DNA of 64,000 nt, taken from assembly GCA_034620365.1 (NCBI GenBank), contig JAQGEQ010000186.1:1817223-1881222 (forward strand), in the 5' to 3' direction. The stretch is from Pegea sp. RAD2-039. Lineage: Eukaryota; Chordata; Thaliacea; Salpida; Salpidae. The notes beneath the pieces were generated by a model. That model saw only the letters and a list, made by a program, of their open reading frames with translations, made no database searches and was not told where the DNA came from. Made by a program: the position numbers and the translations under genes. Positions 1 to 14,173 of the stretch are shown here, in pieces (positions within the stretch are counted from its first letter, which is position 1; every line of letters begins with the position of its first letter).

Positions 1-2616
1 CATTTGTAATAACATTATAAACTATTTATCTTGATCTCCAATAACTTCTTATAAACTGTTATACGAACTTGTCTCATCAAATATTTAGAAGATAAGAAGC
101 TTTGATAATAAACTTGTTGATAATTTCTTAAGTTTTACAAACAAAACATTTCATAATACCAAAATACTACATTTCAGGAGAGCTTAGATTCTGTGTACAG
201 GTCACAAGTAGAGATTAAGAGAAACCTAATGGCATAGAAACGTCATTAAATATTAAAGAAGTTTTGAAAAAATATTTTTTAAGTAAATAAACGAGAAAGA
301 AATGTGGGAATGAACGGTACAAATCTTGAACACAATCAGTTACAAACTGTTAATAGAAATTGAATTATGTGAGAAATTTGTTGATAGTCACGCTATAATA
401 AAAAAATAAACACAATTTTGATATAAACAAAAAAAAAGTTTTCCTTTTTTAGGTTTCTCTGTTTTCAAAGAACAATCATTTCAAACTTGTTGAAAAATTA
501 ACAGAATGTTTGGAAATAAGTTAATATAATCGTAAAGATTTTGTAATTTTATATTAATCTTTTTATGATTTATCGTGATGTAGTTTTTATACATTCTTTC
601 AAATAATTCAGAAAATAGATCCCTACTAATAAATTCTTACTGATTGATCATAATTGATCTCAACTAAATAAGATTAATGATGACGATAAAATTTGTTTAG
701 TTTAACCTTCTTTCATGAAAATAACTTAAAATTTTAGCTTATATTTTAAAATTTATAATCTTAAATGGTTTTTGTTCTAATCTGAAGCAAATATTTGTTG
801 ATATTTACATTTATTGGCAAAAATTTATTAAATAAAAGTTTATCTGAAGTATTTACAGATGTAATTTTTTCTTATCATTTAATTAAATCAGAAATCCATC
901 AGTGTTGAAATTTAAAAACAAATTTTAATTTTGTTCAAACATTTCGGTTATATTGTAAGATTTATTATTTACTGAGGTGTTCACATATATTGTATTTTTG
1001 CTTTGAGGTCTAACCTGTACAAACTACATGGTTAATTGGTAATTTCGTCTCTTTTTATGTATTCTTCATACAAATCAAAAACTAATCCTTTCATTTAGCA
1101 ACCACAAATTAATTTTTCGCAGAAATATCAACTTTCTCCTATGGTTATTAAGGTACTTAAAGTTTATGTTTGAAACGAAAGTTGTGAATAAATCTATAAG
1201 CAGTACTTTAATAATAAAATATATTTATTTTTATTAGAAAATTCAATGATAAAAAATGATTTATATTCCTTTAGCATTCTAAATTGGTTTCATTTATGCT
1301 GTTTTGTTTCTAAACAATTTCAGATAATTTATTTATGAGATCTGTTTAAAGATTATTGATTATGTTAGTTTGATGACGTGTTAAGATTGCCAAGGGCTAC
1401 ATTACAAACGATAAATTCTTGATTGGGAACTTATAGACGTTACACCAGGCACGATTACCACATTTTCACATATATGCTTGTTTTGTCAACATTTCATAAT
1501 AAATAAACCATAAAAAATAGCAGTTCATTATTCAGATAAGCTTAAAATATATTTGTGAATGGAAATTAATGATATTTTTGTATAAAAAAATATTTAAAAT
1601 TTGTTTTAACTGTTGTTTAAGTTAAACATATTGTAGTTTAAACCACTATAAAAACACTATAAAAGTAGGTTTTTTTAATTTTGAAGTTTTTTAAAAGAAT
1701 CAAAGATATAATCTTATTCTAATGGGTATTATATAAACTGAAAAAAGCAATTTTAATCAAAACTGATTTTATTTACAAAAGTAATTGTTTTTTGATAATA
1801 ATTGTAGGATATATTAATTACATTACAAAATAATTAAAAAAATATTGATTACTTTTAAATCTTTTTTGATTTATAAATGTCCAAAGATTTGACAGTATTT
1901 TTTTGTACAAAATCAAGAAAAACAATAGTTAAGTTTTAGAAGTGAGATAAATAAATTGTTTATAAATTTTACATTTTTAGATAACCAAATTCAAACAATT
2001 GGAATTCAAAAATATTTAAAATATATTATATACAACTGTGGCTACAAAATATAATCAACTTGTTATTTTAAATAGATGTGAAAATGGATTATTCTTAAAG
2101 TATTATAAAGGTTATTCAAAAAATGTTTAAAAAGTCTTTAGTATTAAAGCTTTCCTAGATGATTTTAGAACTATAATTGTAATAACATAAGATTTTTTTA
2201 AGGTTTCTATCTAACTTATTTTATAGATCCGGAAAACGGATTTTGTTTAAATCACGATAACACTGTTTTTGCTTTCTTTTTTAGCAAATAATATAAATCA
2301 AATATTTTAAAGTTTATATCTAGTAGAAGCTATTTGTTGAAAGCTCTTTTAGGTATTCTAAAGTTTGATGATTATGTTTCGTATTTTGTAATTTATCTTA
2401 AAAGTTCATATATTACAATTATTTAATAGAAAAATATTCAATCACCTTACATCACGATAAAACTTCAATATCACAAGACATTTAAGTTTTTTTGGGCCAA
2501 TTAAACTTTTCGACCAATGAAAACTTCAGGCCAATTAAAACAAGGTATAGAAATTGTCATACAGATAAACAGTGTGCTTAGATGTTGAGAATGGTAAAGA
2601 GATACTGAACTGCTAG
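1..2616. other. AT-rich non-coding stretch
   Basis: No exon, RNA gene or recognisable repeat family was seen. The sequence is AT-rich with many A and T runs, and all reading frames close quickly. Confidence 0.6.
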
Positions 2617-2637
2617 ATGCAAACCATATGGTTTGAC

Positions 2638-4032
2638 TTTTTATTTATTTATTTCAATAATTGCGAAGGAGGGTACCTGAAACGAGATCTTGGATGCAAG
2701 CGATATTTTGTAAATTACTCAAACACCGACACCTCTATCATACAGTCTATCACAACGCAAAACACAAAAAAGATTACGGTCAACCAGAAAAGAATCAGGA
2801 TAAAACGGTTTCAACCAAGTTTCAGTAATAAAAACAAATGTGAAATCTTGGGAATGCAAAAGAGCTTTCAATTGAAAAATTTTGTTAATAATCGAACTTG
2901 CGTTGAAGAACATACCTAATGTGATAGAAGAATTGTCTTTTTGATGCTTGTGAGATTTGATGATGGGCTTCTGTAAATTGATATCTTGGATATTAACAAT
3001 TGTGTCCGGAGAGAGTTTGAAAAAAGAAGATGTGGGTCCAGTGATTATTTGCCACTTCCTTTTTTTTAAAAAGCCTTGACAACTCTCAAGGCCCATGGTG
3101 GACCTCGAACTTTGTATTTGAAATCAGTTGGTTGTTCCTTCTTATTTCGGTTATACGCCTCTTTTAGAAGACGCTTATTTTCTAAGCGATGATCTTCACA
3201 CATATCATGCGCTACTTTAATGCGCTCGAATTTTTTCTCAAGTCTTAGCTTATACAGCTTGGCAAGAAACTTGTGTTTGGTCCAATTTTCCTGAAAGGAC
3301 ACTTTCAACGGTCTTGGATGATCTGAGCTTTTTGCTCCAAGTCTAGTCATTGATACCTTTGGAACGTCCACGAAATCAAGGCTTTGAGAGCACATTTGAT
3401 TAAAAAACTTAGTGTCATCATCTTTATCAGTCTCAGAGATATTAAAGATGATGACATTGTTTTCTCTGTCCTCACGGTCTAAAGTGAGTTTTTTGTGCGT
3501 GTCGGTGACCTTCTTGGCAAGAAACTGCAGCATGTTAGCATTTTTGTCAGAACCGGGATCACCGACCACCGAGGCCCATGTGACTTGTTTCTTTGTAGAG
3601 GCATTCAGTTCGTCCATTAATTTGGACAAACTAGATACTTTCTCATCAAACTTGGCAACATCTTTGGAAATTTCCGATTTAAGGTTTACTAATTCAGTAG
3701 ATACAGATTTACTGATGTCTGATAATAGGTTTTCATCAGAATTGGTTGAGGGAGCTGTTGTGTCCATGGTTCTACATTTAATGCAAAACCATTTAAATCC
3801 CATTTGCTTCATCTCGTTTTTATCAAACATATCATAAATTTTCTTGCTCACTCACTACAGGTGAGCTAAAGCAGGAGAGACATTTAAAGCATTCAATTAC
3901 CGGATCTTCACCAGATCAAATTTTATTGCAGGATTGGCAATTGCAATCTTGCTTTGATGAAGTCGGTTTTTCAGGATTTTTCTTTACAGTAGACCGTAAG
4001 AAGGTCTTGCCACTTTTATGTGGATCCACCAT
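2638..4032 (-). mobile_element. Broken LINE (non-LTR retrotransposon): ORF1 plus start of endonuclease, then 3' tail
   Basis: Read on the minus strand, an ATG at 4032 opens an ORF1 with a Cys-rich start (CNCQSC, then CFKC, then WFCIKC) of the PHD-like type seen in CR1/L2-group ORF1 proteins. Next come a coiled Lys/Glu-rich stretch and the segment RENNVIIFNI, typical of the ORF1 RRM region. The ORF is interrupted by a TGA near 3920 and a frameshift near 3852; the longest open piece is 3066-3851. Overlapping it, 2719-3096 encodes the beginning of an apurinic-type endonuclease (NASSIINK, then FITETWL, then RCDRLYDRG). It meets a stop, and the element then runs into an AT-rich tail of TAAATA repeats at about 2640. 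No reverse transcriptase is present. It is a dead, incomplete copy; the clade assignment is tentative. Confidence 0.85.
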
Positions 4033-6025
4033 AGTTTGCAAAAAAGATTTTTACTGTCACCAATCACAATATATATATAATATACAAATCACTTCCTAAT
4101 AATAACTATATCACAACTTATAAGAACTTATTCAATTAGAATATAACCTATAACCTGAAACTTATTCAAATAGAATGATCATTTTATAGATTAATATTAA
4201 TATTTTGTGTTAGTAAAATTTTTAGGTTTCAGTATGACATAGAAAAACGTCTGCTTTTAAAGATACCAAAATGTTTGAGATTACAATTCAAAAAAATATA
4301 CTCAAAAGCATCCAAGTTGTTCTGATGTTCTTCGACTAGTTTTATAAGAGCATTTTGATTTATTTATTTATTTATTCAACAAATGACAGTAGATTACAAA
4401 TTATACAGCTCTTATAGCGAACAAAAACAATGTGAGCAAAGAGATACTGAAAAGATTTTAATTATCACGGTTTATAATAATTTATACAGAAAGAATAAAA
4501 ACACTGCAAAGACATTTGTAATATAAGTTATGAACAAAAAAGTAACAAAATAAGTGAAGAAAATGAAGAAACAGTCAGCATTGTAAATCACTTGTTAAGG
4601 AAATTACGTAAATCATATTTTTAAAAAAACTTTTTAAAGATGTGATGTATTTTGATACAGTGATAGAGTCGGGATGAATATACCAAAACGCAGTTACTCT
4701 TTAAAAAAAGCTATTACTCCACTAAGTGTTATAAAAGTGGCTAGGTAGATTAATTTTGAATTACAAACCTCTGACAAGTTATAAAGAATCGTATTCCTTA
4801 AAAAAGTGATTTAAGTTAAAATAACAGAAATCATTAATAATTTTAAATATGGAGAAAAGGCATCAATATTGCAAGTATTTTAATCTAAGCTTACAGAAAC
4901 AGACTTTGTATGAGGAAAGGGCATTCAACATTTAAGAAAATGATTCTTGAACTGATTCAAGCGGATTCTTATGAGATGAGGACTCTATACAGAAGAGTTT
5001 GTTTCCACTTGGGACGGATATATGCAGTGAAGAGTTTTAGTGATGTCTAAATATTTCTAATCTGGAAATAATTTGGTATGAAGTAACTAAATTAATTCTA
5101 AACAAATATTTTATGTGGTGAGCCCCTTTTAAATAGTAAGAAATTAAAATGCTAACTTTTTAAAGACAAAAATTTTTACAACTATCCTCCTATCAATCAC
5201 TTCACTGTCGTCTCTACTAAGTAAGTAAAATAATTGAGTTTAACAAGCAAACAAATGAACATTTTAAGTCTACAAAAGCAACAGTTGTATATTTCTAAAA
5301 TATTAATTTAAAGTTAATTATCTTATATCTCATTCATTCTTGAGCTTAAAGGCAATTCTATCTTTGGGATGAGTTAGGGGAAGGAAGCATTCATAGTTGA
5401 CACATTTACTTTTAGTTGGAAACAAAATTTTAAGTTTTTTAGTTTAACTTTTTTGACCAACCTCAAATAGATAAATAATATAAAAGTCAACCATTCTTGC
5501 TTATATTAGTAACAATTATTTGGAGTTAAACCTTAAATTCTACTTTATTAACTATTACATTTGAGTACTTTTTATAACCTTGTTTAAAATTAATGTGATG
5601 AAATTACTAAAAATCTTTTACTCTAAGTGATCAACTATCATCATCACCCTTTTCATAGATCTCATACCTCAAGTGTTTGAGGTTTGAATCTAATTGCAAT
5701 TTACAGTCTATCTGTTACAGAAGCTGTCAGTTCTTTCAAAGTATTTTATAGATATTATTATTATGAGCAACATTTTATGACAAGAAGTTTATTGAAATGT
5801 TGGCTGGCTGGTTGATTGCCTGGATGAAATATTTTTATTGAAATTGTTCCGAAACTAAACAGCTACAACAGAAATCAACATACAGTAGTAGTGAGTGAGT
5901 GGGTTTCATGTTTGAACCTAATAGATTATACAATTGGAAAAAGAAGTATTGAGAATAACAACTAATAGAGATCAACAACCGCATCATCAATATATTTGCT
6001 AATTCCTCACACTTGTCATATCTTT
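4033..6025. other. Non-coding stretch with a second possible LINE tail
   Basis: No exon was found. On the minus strand, 4358-4392 reads as a TTGTTGAATAAATAAATAAA-type tail resembling the 3' end of CR1/L2-type elements, but nothing coding precedes it. AATAAA on the minus strand at 5834-5839 is a reasonable poly(A) signal for TCERG1, whose stop codon lies just to the right. Confidence 0.45.
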
Positions 6026-9000
6026 CTACTTCAGTCCTCGACGAGATGGTTCGGAAGCAGTAGGAGGAGGTGGAGGACCTCTTCGACTCAAATCTTGAAT
6101 GAAATTTTTAATCACTTCATCTCGTTGAGTCTTGATACACGAGAGGATCAGATATCGTTTATCATTTTCCAACAAAGATTTGATCTTTCGGAGGTGATGA
6201 GAATTAGCATCAAGCTCCGCTTGCGTCCTAAGGATCAACAACAGTTAGATGTAGCTCTCTAAGATCAAAGACATACTTATGAGTGATGAACTTGGATTCT
6301 TTCAGCAACTCTCTCAAGTCTCCTTTTGCGGTCACAAACCGACTCTTCTGATATTCCTCATACTCGTGTTCACGTTTCTACAATCAGTAATTAGTCGCAG
6401 GTTACAGGTGAGGATGTTGTGCGACTTACGCGGTCGCTAGATGAGAATTTAGCAAATCTGGGGTCATGTTTGATCAACTTCTTTGCTTCCTTCCACTTGG
6501 TGGTCAGCTTGATGCCAGCGGTTTCTTCGAGAAGCTTCTTGAAGGTCACTTTTCGTTTTTTATTCAAAGCATCGATATGAGCGGAGAAATGTCTGAAAAT
6601 AATCGGGTTGAAACAAATGGGACAGTTTGGGTGGTACTAGGACAACCTTTCCTTCTCATCTCGGGACAATAGTTTGGCCAAGTCCCACCGATTGTCCTTC
6701 TTCAGCTGTCGTTTTGTATCTGACCATGTCTGATCTGGATTCCTGACCTGAAAGGATACAGATGAGGACCAAGTTGTGGCTGGTATCTTTTTGGTTACCA
6801 TGTCAACCAGTAGCGCTTTGAAATGTTGTTCAGCTTCATCAAGTCGATGTTTGTAACGTTCAGAATCAATCTTGCGACTTCGTTCAGCTTTCTGAAGTTC
6901 CACTTCACGTTGTCGAGCTCTCAAACTCTCTTCCGTTCTTCGCTGCTTCTCCAACTCTTCACTACCGACAGCTGCCTGCTACAAGATAAAGATCAAACAA
7001 AGACACAGATGAAGATTAAACAAAGACACAGATGAAGATCAAACAAAGACACAGATGAAGATCAAACAAGGACACAGAGATGAAGATTAAACAAAGACAC
7101 AGATGAAGATCAAACAAAGACACAGATGAAGATCAAACAAAGACACAGATGAAGATTAAACAAGGACACAGATGAAGACACAGTTGAAGATTAAACAAGG
7201 ATTAGATGTAGAACTTACAGATTTAGTTTTAGAGCGGCAAAATTCATTCCACCAATTTTCTCGCTGGTATGATTCAACAGCGGAATATCGCGTATCTGAC
7301 GTCAGCTTGTCACGTGCACGTTGCCATCGCGAACATTTATCAACATGTTTCTCCTCCATCAACAAGAAAAAGTCGCGCTTGATCTGTTGATCATGTAATT
7401 ATTACGAAAATTAACTATCGACCAATCACAGACCTTCTCAGCTTTGTCACGTGATTCATCATCGCGTCTTTTTCGAGTTTCTTTGACGAATTCATTGAAA
7501 AGAGTTTCACGTTCCTTCATCTTCTCAATTGCTTTGAATCTTTTATCTTTGGAGTTTTTAGAAGCAAACTCGCTGAAGCCCATTCTGCCAAAAACACGTG
7601 ACTTGTCAGTGACGTCATCGACGCTATTTATCGCAAGCTCACTTGGCAGAGTAGTTGACTTCAGCAACAAGAGCTTTAAAGTCCTCACGACATTTGAGTA
7701 GATGAGCTTTCTTCTCTTTACGCTCTACTTCTGCTCGAGTCTTTACATACTGATCGAAGACCTTTGAAAAAGATGAAGATGAAGTCTGCATCAGTATCAA
7801 CTCCTTTTTCAACCTGTTTGCGCTCCTTTGGATTGAGCAACTTGTAGCGTTCATCGAACACAATTTTGTGCAACTCTTTCTCCCAGGTGGAAAACGCAGA
7901 AACTTTCCGTTCGAGTAACATATCTTGAAAACTAGCCATACGTGTCTCAAGTGATATTTGTGGCTTATCCTCATCTTCATCTTCTGCGGACTCTTTTACT
8001 TCCTCAGAGTCTTTTGGATCAGCTTCTTCTTTTTCATCAGTTCTGTAATTTGTAAAATGTTTTGAAGCGGTTTTCAAATTGAGGAATATTTCAATTACTT
8101 CAATTTCTTCTTTAACGGTTCTTCAGTTTCTTTTGAAGTTGTTTCATCTTCAAAACAAATTGAATAAATAATTAGGCTTCGATTTGATAGATGACAAACC
8201 TTCTTTCAATTTGCGTTTATGAGGAGGATCAGAGATCACTTTATCAACATCATTTCTCTCTTTTAACTCCTCAGGTCGTTCCCACATTGATAATGAAGTT
8301 GTTGGGTTATAAAAGAAAACTTTTCCGTCGCCTGTCCATACAACACACCTACAAAAATCAAGTTAACAAGCTGAATATCTGTTCCTGATAATTTTGCTTG
8401 TTATTTTCAAGCAAAAGAAGCTAGAAGCAGGAGAGACATTGTAAAATATTCAACAAAAAATAGATTTAAAATGAAACTGTTGAAAGTTTAAAGATTTCTT
8501 ACTATCATAATTACAATTTTCAAAGTAGTGTTGTAAATATTGACAAATAATTTGCTAAAAATTGTTGTTTAAAACATTGAACGTGGTTAGAATCAAAATG
8601 TAAAATCCAAATGAAATCCATTGATATAAGTACCCGCTCAGAAAACAACCGGTAACATAGTTTTAGAAACTATTTCATATATCATGTAGCGTCACAAGTA
8701 GTTTGGTGTTATGCAAAATACAACGTAACACTACCTGTTAGTATTGAACGAGTCAATATATAAGTGAAAACTCTCCATAAATTGGCATCATTTTATTGTT
8801 TGTTTGTCTGTCATCGTATAGAAGAGTAATGAAAGATTATACAAGTATAATTTCCTCAAGTTATTTGCAAGATTTCAAACTGTTTGTAATTAAACCAACA
8901 AACCACTATTTGTAGAAGTGTATAATAAGGTAAATAGAAATAAGATTAAAAGTTAATCAACTTAAAATAGTATTAATAATTAAAGCTGAAAAAACTTATT

Positions 9001-11292
9001 CAGTATTTTGTAAATAATAAAAAAGTTGTGTGAGATGAACAACTATTAAGTCCATCAATTACCAAGGAGTTCCTGGTACTGGAAACCTAGCCACAGGTAG
9101 CTGTCTTTGCTTGCCTTTATCATCTGATTGATCTTTCATATCAAGACCTTCAAGTTTCTTCTTGTCAATGTCACTAGACATATTCTATCAAAGTAAATAT
9201 CAAATATTAAAAAAAACAGAAAATTACAAATAAAAGAAGACTGTTGTACTTATCACCATCTAAGTGAGGGAAATATTGCAAAAAATATTATGATTGTCAA
9301 TCCCTATAAAGCTCATTAGTTGCAAATAGATATTTATGAAAGAAGCAAATTTGTGTTGAAGTAAAAGAGAAATTAATTTGATGTGAAATACATACTTCTC
9401 TGCCTTATGTTGGTTTTACTTTCTTCCACAATATTACACACCAGAAACAGGAGGTTAACTTTGAAACAGTAAGTTGTACGCTTGTAAAATCTATTCCAAC
9501 TAACATTAAACTTAAGAATATTTTCATTTCAGTGAATTATTTGAATTTGTTCTTAAAATATTTTCTTGGGAGTTTTAGTTTAAAGTTGAAATAAAACTTG
9601 AGTTAAAGTAATTAGATCTTACCATTGCATCAGCTGAGTTCTGCATTTCTTTCATCATCTGTTGGTTATGCAAATCTATAAATAGATTATTATAAAATGA
9701 AATCATGAAAAACTCTACAACAAGCAAGCCAGTAGTCGAACATACAAATATACTGACTTCTACTGGTGGAATTTTAACATAAAAACTTTTGTTTAAATCG
9801 CTTGAGCTTAATTTATAAACAATTTAAAAAGATTTATATAAAATAGTTCAATTACTGAACCAACCAACCTATTCTTGAATAAGCAGGTTTTATCCAACTT
9901 GTTTCCATTGTATGAATGTTATAATAATACGATCTACCATCATTAGTTTTATGTTCTTTCCAGCTATCAATTCCTGCCATTGGATGCCCAGGTGGTAGCA
10001 TTGTTCCAGATGCCAACATCACTCCAGGATTTTGAACAAATCCTTAAAAATTTGAGAAATAATTTCCAGGGTTCATAAAAAATATCTTAAAATATAATAA
10101 CAGTAATTTACCAGGTAGCATATTATGTCGAACTGGTAACCTTGCTAGCATTGGTGGACCATGAAACACTGCCACAGAAATCATTAAATAGTTAATATTT
10201 TGGTCTTTTAAAATCAAAAGTTATTTAATCACAAATACTTATTTCAACTGGATATCAAACTGTATTTACTTGGTCTATGCATAGGTGGCATATTAGGTCT
10301 GATAAGCTCATTTTTAGGAGAGGATTGAAGAGAAGTAGGAGGCTTAGTATCATCAGTAGCTAGTATATCTGTAGTAGTAGTCGTTGAAGTATTTGATGTT
10401 GCGCTGGTTTCATTTAAGTTTTCAGCATTATTGTTGGTGTCTGGAACTTCTTCTATCAAAAAATTTAAGTTTTTATTAGGTTAGTTTTGAAAAGTTTTAA
10501 AAATATTCTTTTTGTTGTTTAAACCTTTTTCTGGGAGGTCTTTTGGTGAATTCTGTTGTTCCATTGATGAAAGCAAATAAGCCTAAAATAGTAACAAAAT
10601 TATTCAAATGTTAAAGTACAAATAAATTATCTATAGAAAGTAGAAATCAAAGTCATGTGTACCTCACTTTGTTTAATTATTTGAACATTTTCACCAGTAG
10701 GTAGCTTCCAAGATGACTGCCTAGTTTTACCATGATAATAATATATCCGGCCATCTTGGGCAGAAGTTTCTACCCAATACTCTTTATTTGGATCTAAAAC
10801 CTTTGATTGGTTTGTAGGAGCGTAATTGTCTATCATTGAGCTGTGAGGAGGCATATTCATGCCTGGTTGCAAACCAAACATACCAGGCTACAAAATAAAG
10901 AGATATTAAAAATTAAAATTAAATTTTTATAAAGAAAATTTATAAAGTATGACAACATAAATAAAATCTACAAAACAGATATTTAATATCAAAATTAATT
11001 CTAAATCATTTTAATTAAAATCGTAAATATTTAGTTCAAATAATAAAATATAATTTACATTCATCGGTCTGTTTCCATCATTGGGTCTTATTCCTGAACT
11101 TTGATTTATTTGTGGTCCAAAACGTTGATCAAAATTACCATTAAACGGTGGACGTATATGAGGGTTTACTGGCATATGATTAGGCCCTGGTGGCATAAAA
11201 TTGTTGGGTCCATGTCCCCTGTATGGGACACGATATGGCCTGGGCATCATGTTGTTCATTGATCTAGGGTGGAAATTAGACTGACCAGACAT
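6026..11292 (-). CDS. TCERG1: Transcription elongation regulator 1 (TCERG1/CA150): WW and FF domain protein
   Basis: This nuclear scaffold links RNA polymerase II's phosphorylated tail to splicing factors. Nineteen coding exons join in frame to 904 residues: 11059-11292, 10663-10887, 10525-10582, 10270-10452, 10112-10168, 9869-10042, 9623-9675, 9063-9184, 8200-8348, 8099-8147, 7814-8042, 7643-7761, 7434-7584, 7219-7383, 6799-6978, 6647-6747, 6430-6592, 6277-6377 and 6026-6227. Three WW domains lie near residues 115-140, 280-305 and 369-400 ([12 protein letters not shown]), after a Pro/Met/Asn-rich start. Six FF domains fill roughly residues 465-890 (for example [17 protein letters not shown]). 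The C-terminus, [13 protein letters not shown], is nearly identical to the vertebrate end. It is shorter than the human protein (about 1,100 residues) and lacks the Gln/Ala repeat. The largest intron, 8349-9062, holds nothing recognisable. The start is the first ATG of the N-terminal exon; 5' UTR exons were not identified. Confidence 0.97.
6993..7200. repeat. 23-bp minisatellite in a TCERG1 intron
   Basis: About eight to nine tandem copies of a 23-bp unit built around acaaagacacagatgaag occupy most of the intron between the exons at 6799-6978 and 7219-7383. Copies differ by single bases (agatca or agatta, aaag or aagg) and one carries a small insertion. It lies wholly inside the intron. Confidence 0.9.
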
Positions 11293-14173
11293 TATAAGAA
11301 GTATTTATGAAATAATAAACTCTTTAAATCTGAAAAATTGATTTTAAATGAAATAAAAATCAAAAAATGAATTCAATTTACAAACTTTTAATTTGCTTGC
11401 AAATAAAAATCAACTATTATTATAGAAAAAACAAAATCTCAACCACATGATATAAACTTTAAAAATGTTTTAAACTACTTATATAAACACGAATAATACT
11501 ATAATCTGGTTTTTTAATATTTTATGTAAATAAAAATCAAATCAATTGAATAACAAAATTGGATAAAATAAGTACTAAATGTATTCAAATTAGTAATAAT
11601 TTCAAATAATATAATGGCGAAATTATACCAATTAAATTTTACTAATAATGTTATTAATATTTAATAAATATTAAATAACAACTAGCAATTTAGTTTATAT
11701 AAATCAAGCTATAATACTTTAGTTTAAAAAAAAGTAAATTAACTATAAGCTTTTCAATAATTTTAAAATGAAATAACTATAAACATGCAATAAAATAAAA
11801 TAGCAATAAAATATTAATAACTAAAATAGCAATTTATGAAATTTTTACTATTATTTTATTTATTTTTACAATGAGATTAAAAAGCTTTTATTTTCATTTA
11901 TTTTTACTCAAAAACAAAAGCTCTGAAATTAAAATAATTTAACCTGCTGATAAGAAAAAATTTAAGTTTTAAAACTATTATTTAGATTAAATTTGGAAAT
12001 TCAAATGTAATTTAGTTTTACACAGAATAAGAAAAAAGAAAAAAAAAACTTTGACATAATTTAAAATAACTAACATTAAACTAAACTGGATAAAATCAAC
12101 TAAACTGGATATATATAACTATGATAAGTTGTTTTAATTAATTATACATAATATAGTGATCTATATTTAAATAAAAAATAACTTACAATTTGTATCTAAC
12201 AAAGTAGTAGTATCTAAAAATTAAACTTTATGCAGACAACCAGAGTAAATAACAAATTTTTATCACGATTAAATTGTTGATTAGTACAACTAGACGAGCT
12301 TACTGACGAATTTTCTAAAATACCAAAATGCTCAGCGGTATAAATTACGCTAAATATAATTTTTAAGTGAGCTAATTATATTAATTAAATGTGTTTACAT
12401 AAAAAGATAGATTACTATCAAGTTAACTTTTACCAAATATTAATTTCATAAGTGATGACTGTTAAATATTTAAGCAACGCTATTTACATCGATGAAATTG
12501 AACTAAAATTGAACTTTCGAGATCAAATTAGTAAGTATCTTTTGTATAAACAATTACTTGGTTTCCTAATCTACTAATTACACCACAACGTTTTTAAAAA
12601 TGTATTATAATTGGAACAGTTAGGAATCTAAGAAGGATTTTAGCATTTAAATTAAAATTATGATGACTTCTAAGACCTATGCTTTTTCAGCTAACTTTTA
12701 ATTTGGCTGATAATATAATAAAACATATAATATTTTCTATTTTTGTATCTATATTATTCTTTCCTATGTTGAGCTTGTATAAGATATTTTAGTAAAGATG
12801 ATGCAGAGAAGATTGAGATGCAGAGAACTAAGAAATTTTGTTTTGAGCTAAAAATAAAATTTAATTATCTTAAATAGTAGTACGAGGTCGAAGATATTTA
12901 AATATTTTATATAACGCACATAGAGAAGGTATTTTAAAGAGAAGAGGGCTAATAATGCTGCTTTGGGACACCTCACTAAAGACCTCCAAGAAGACTTGAA
13001 ATAGAGTTATTGATTATGACTTGTTATTGTATTATACCATTTATCTAAGAGAAGTGTAAATTTGATGTGAAAACGACAATTTTAAAATATTTTTTTCGAT
13101 ATCGAAGATATCACAATTATTTTGAACGTCTTTCAGACCCTAACACAAAAAGTCTTACCAATAAAAAGCTGAGTTCAAAAATCATGAGTATACATCGAAT
13201 GCTGAAAAATGCTTAGGTGAACGAAAAAGGTAGTTTTTTTTATACCTCAATCATTTAAAATAAAAAATACAAGTATCTGATCTTTTTTTTTACTTTAGCA
13301 CAAACAATTCAAACAAAAATCGCTTTAACGGTCATTGGTGGTTATTTTTACTTACAAACGTCAAATGGTTTTCACAAACACAATCTTTAATATAGTTAGC
13401 GGCAACAATAATAAACAAATTTAATCAATTTCATATCAAATATTTATAAAATCTTTTTAAAGTTTTTATAATGATGGTGAAATACCTGAAGTCAACAAAT
13501 TCCGTTTACTTTTGTGGCTTCATAAGGGATGTTAGAGTTGAGACATACTTCCTGATATTGATGTTATTTTGAAAGTGCGTTAATTTATTTTGATTTTTCA
13601 TTAACGTATTCTTAGCTTCTTCAGCCGATGATCTATTTTAGTCTTCGTAAATTTCTACTTGAAATTTCTCATTGTAAAGTGTACTAAAAAACTTAGCTTA
13701 GTTTGTAAATGAATTAATAAACTTATTTAACTATTTATTATATCATTTATTTTGTATGAGTCTATACGATGCTTTCAACCAGATTTTTAAGTAGAGTCTT
13801 CTAATAGAATGAAAATTCATAATTGACCGTTGGTCGAAGGCTATGCACAATTTAGTTGAGTTGAATTAAATGCTTGTTGAGACAATCTTTAACTTCAGCC
13901 AATAAAACAGCTTGATGCTAATAAATCCATTTATTGATGTAAATAATACTTTTTATATATTTTAGCATACTTCAATGTCTGAATTGTGCTTTTATAAAAA
14001 TTCTTAATCTTTCTAATCTATGTTCTCGTTATGTAATTTATTTTCAAATTAAATTACAATCCAATTTAAGTATGGCCCGCTAATATTTTTCAACTTAAAT
14101 AAATTAAAATTTTGAGTTAAAAAAAATCAGGTTAGTTAACATTACTAAGTTTCAGAAAATAAAATAAATAAAA
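11293..14173. other. AT-rich intergenic stretch upstream of TCERG1
   Basis: Probably contains the TCERG1 promoter and 5' UTR on the minus side; a less AT-rich patch at about 12230-12350 is a candidate. No coding exon, RNA gene or repeat family was recognised. Confidence 0.5.

Noticed and set aside
3412-3837. 141-codon plus-strand ORF
   Set aside because: Antisense shadow of the LINE ORF1, which has the recognisable RRM-region motif.
5670-5700. Possible tRNA B-box (GGTTTGAATC)
   Set aside because: No A-box at the right distance and no cloverleaf could be drawn.
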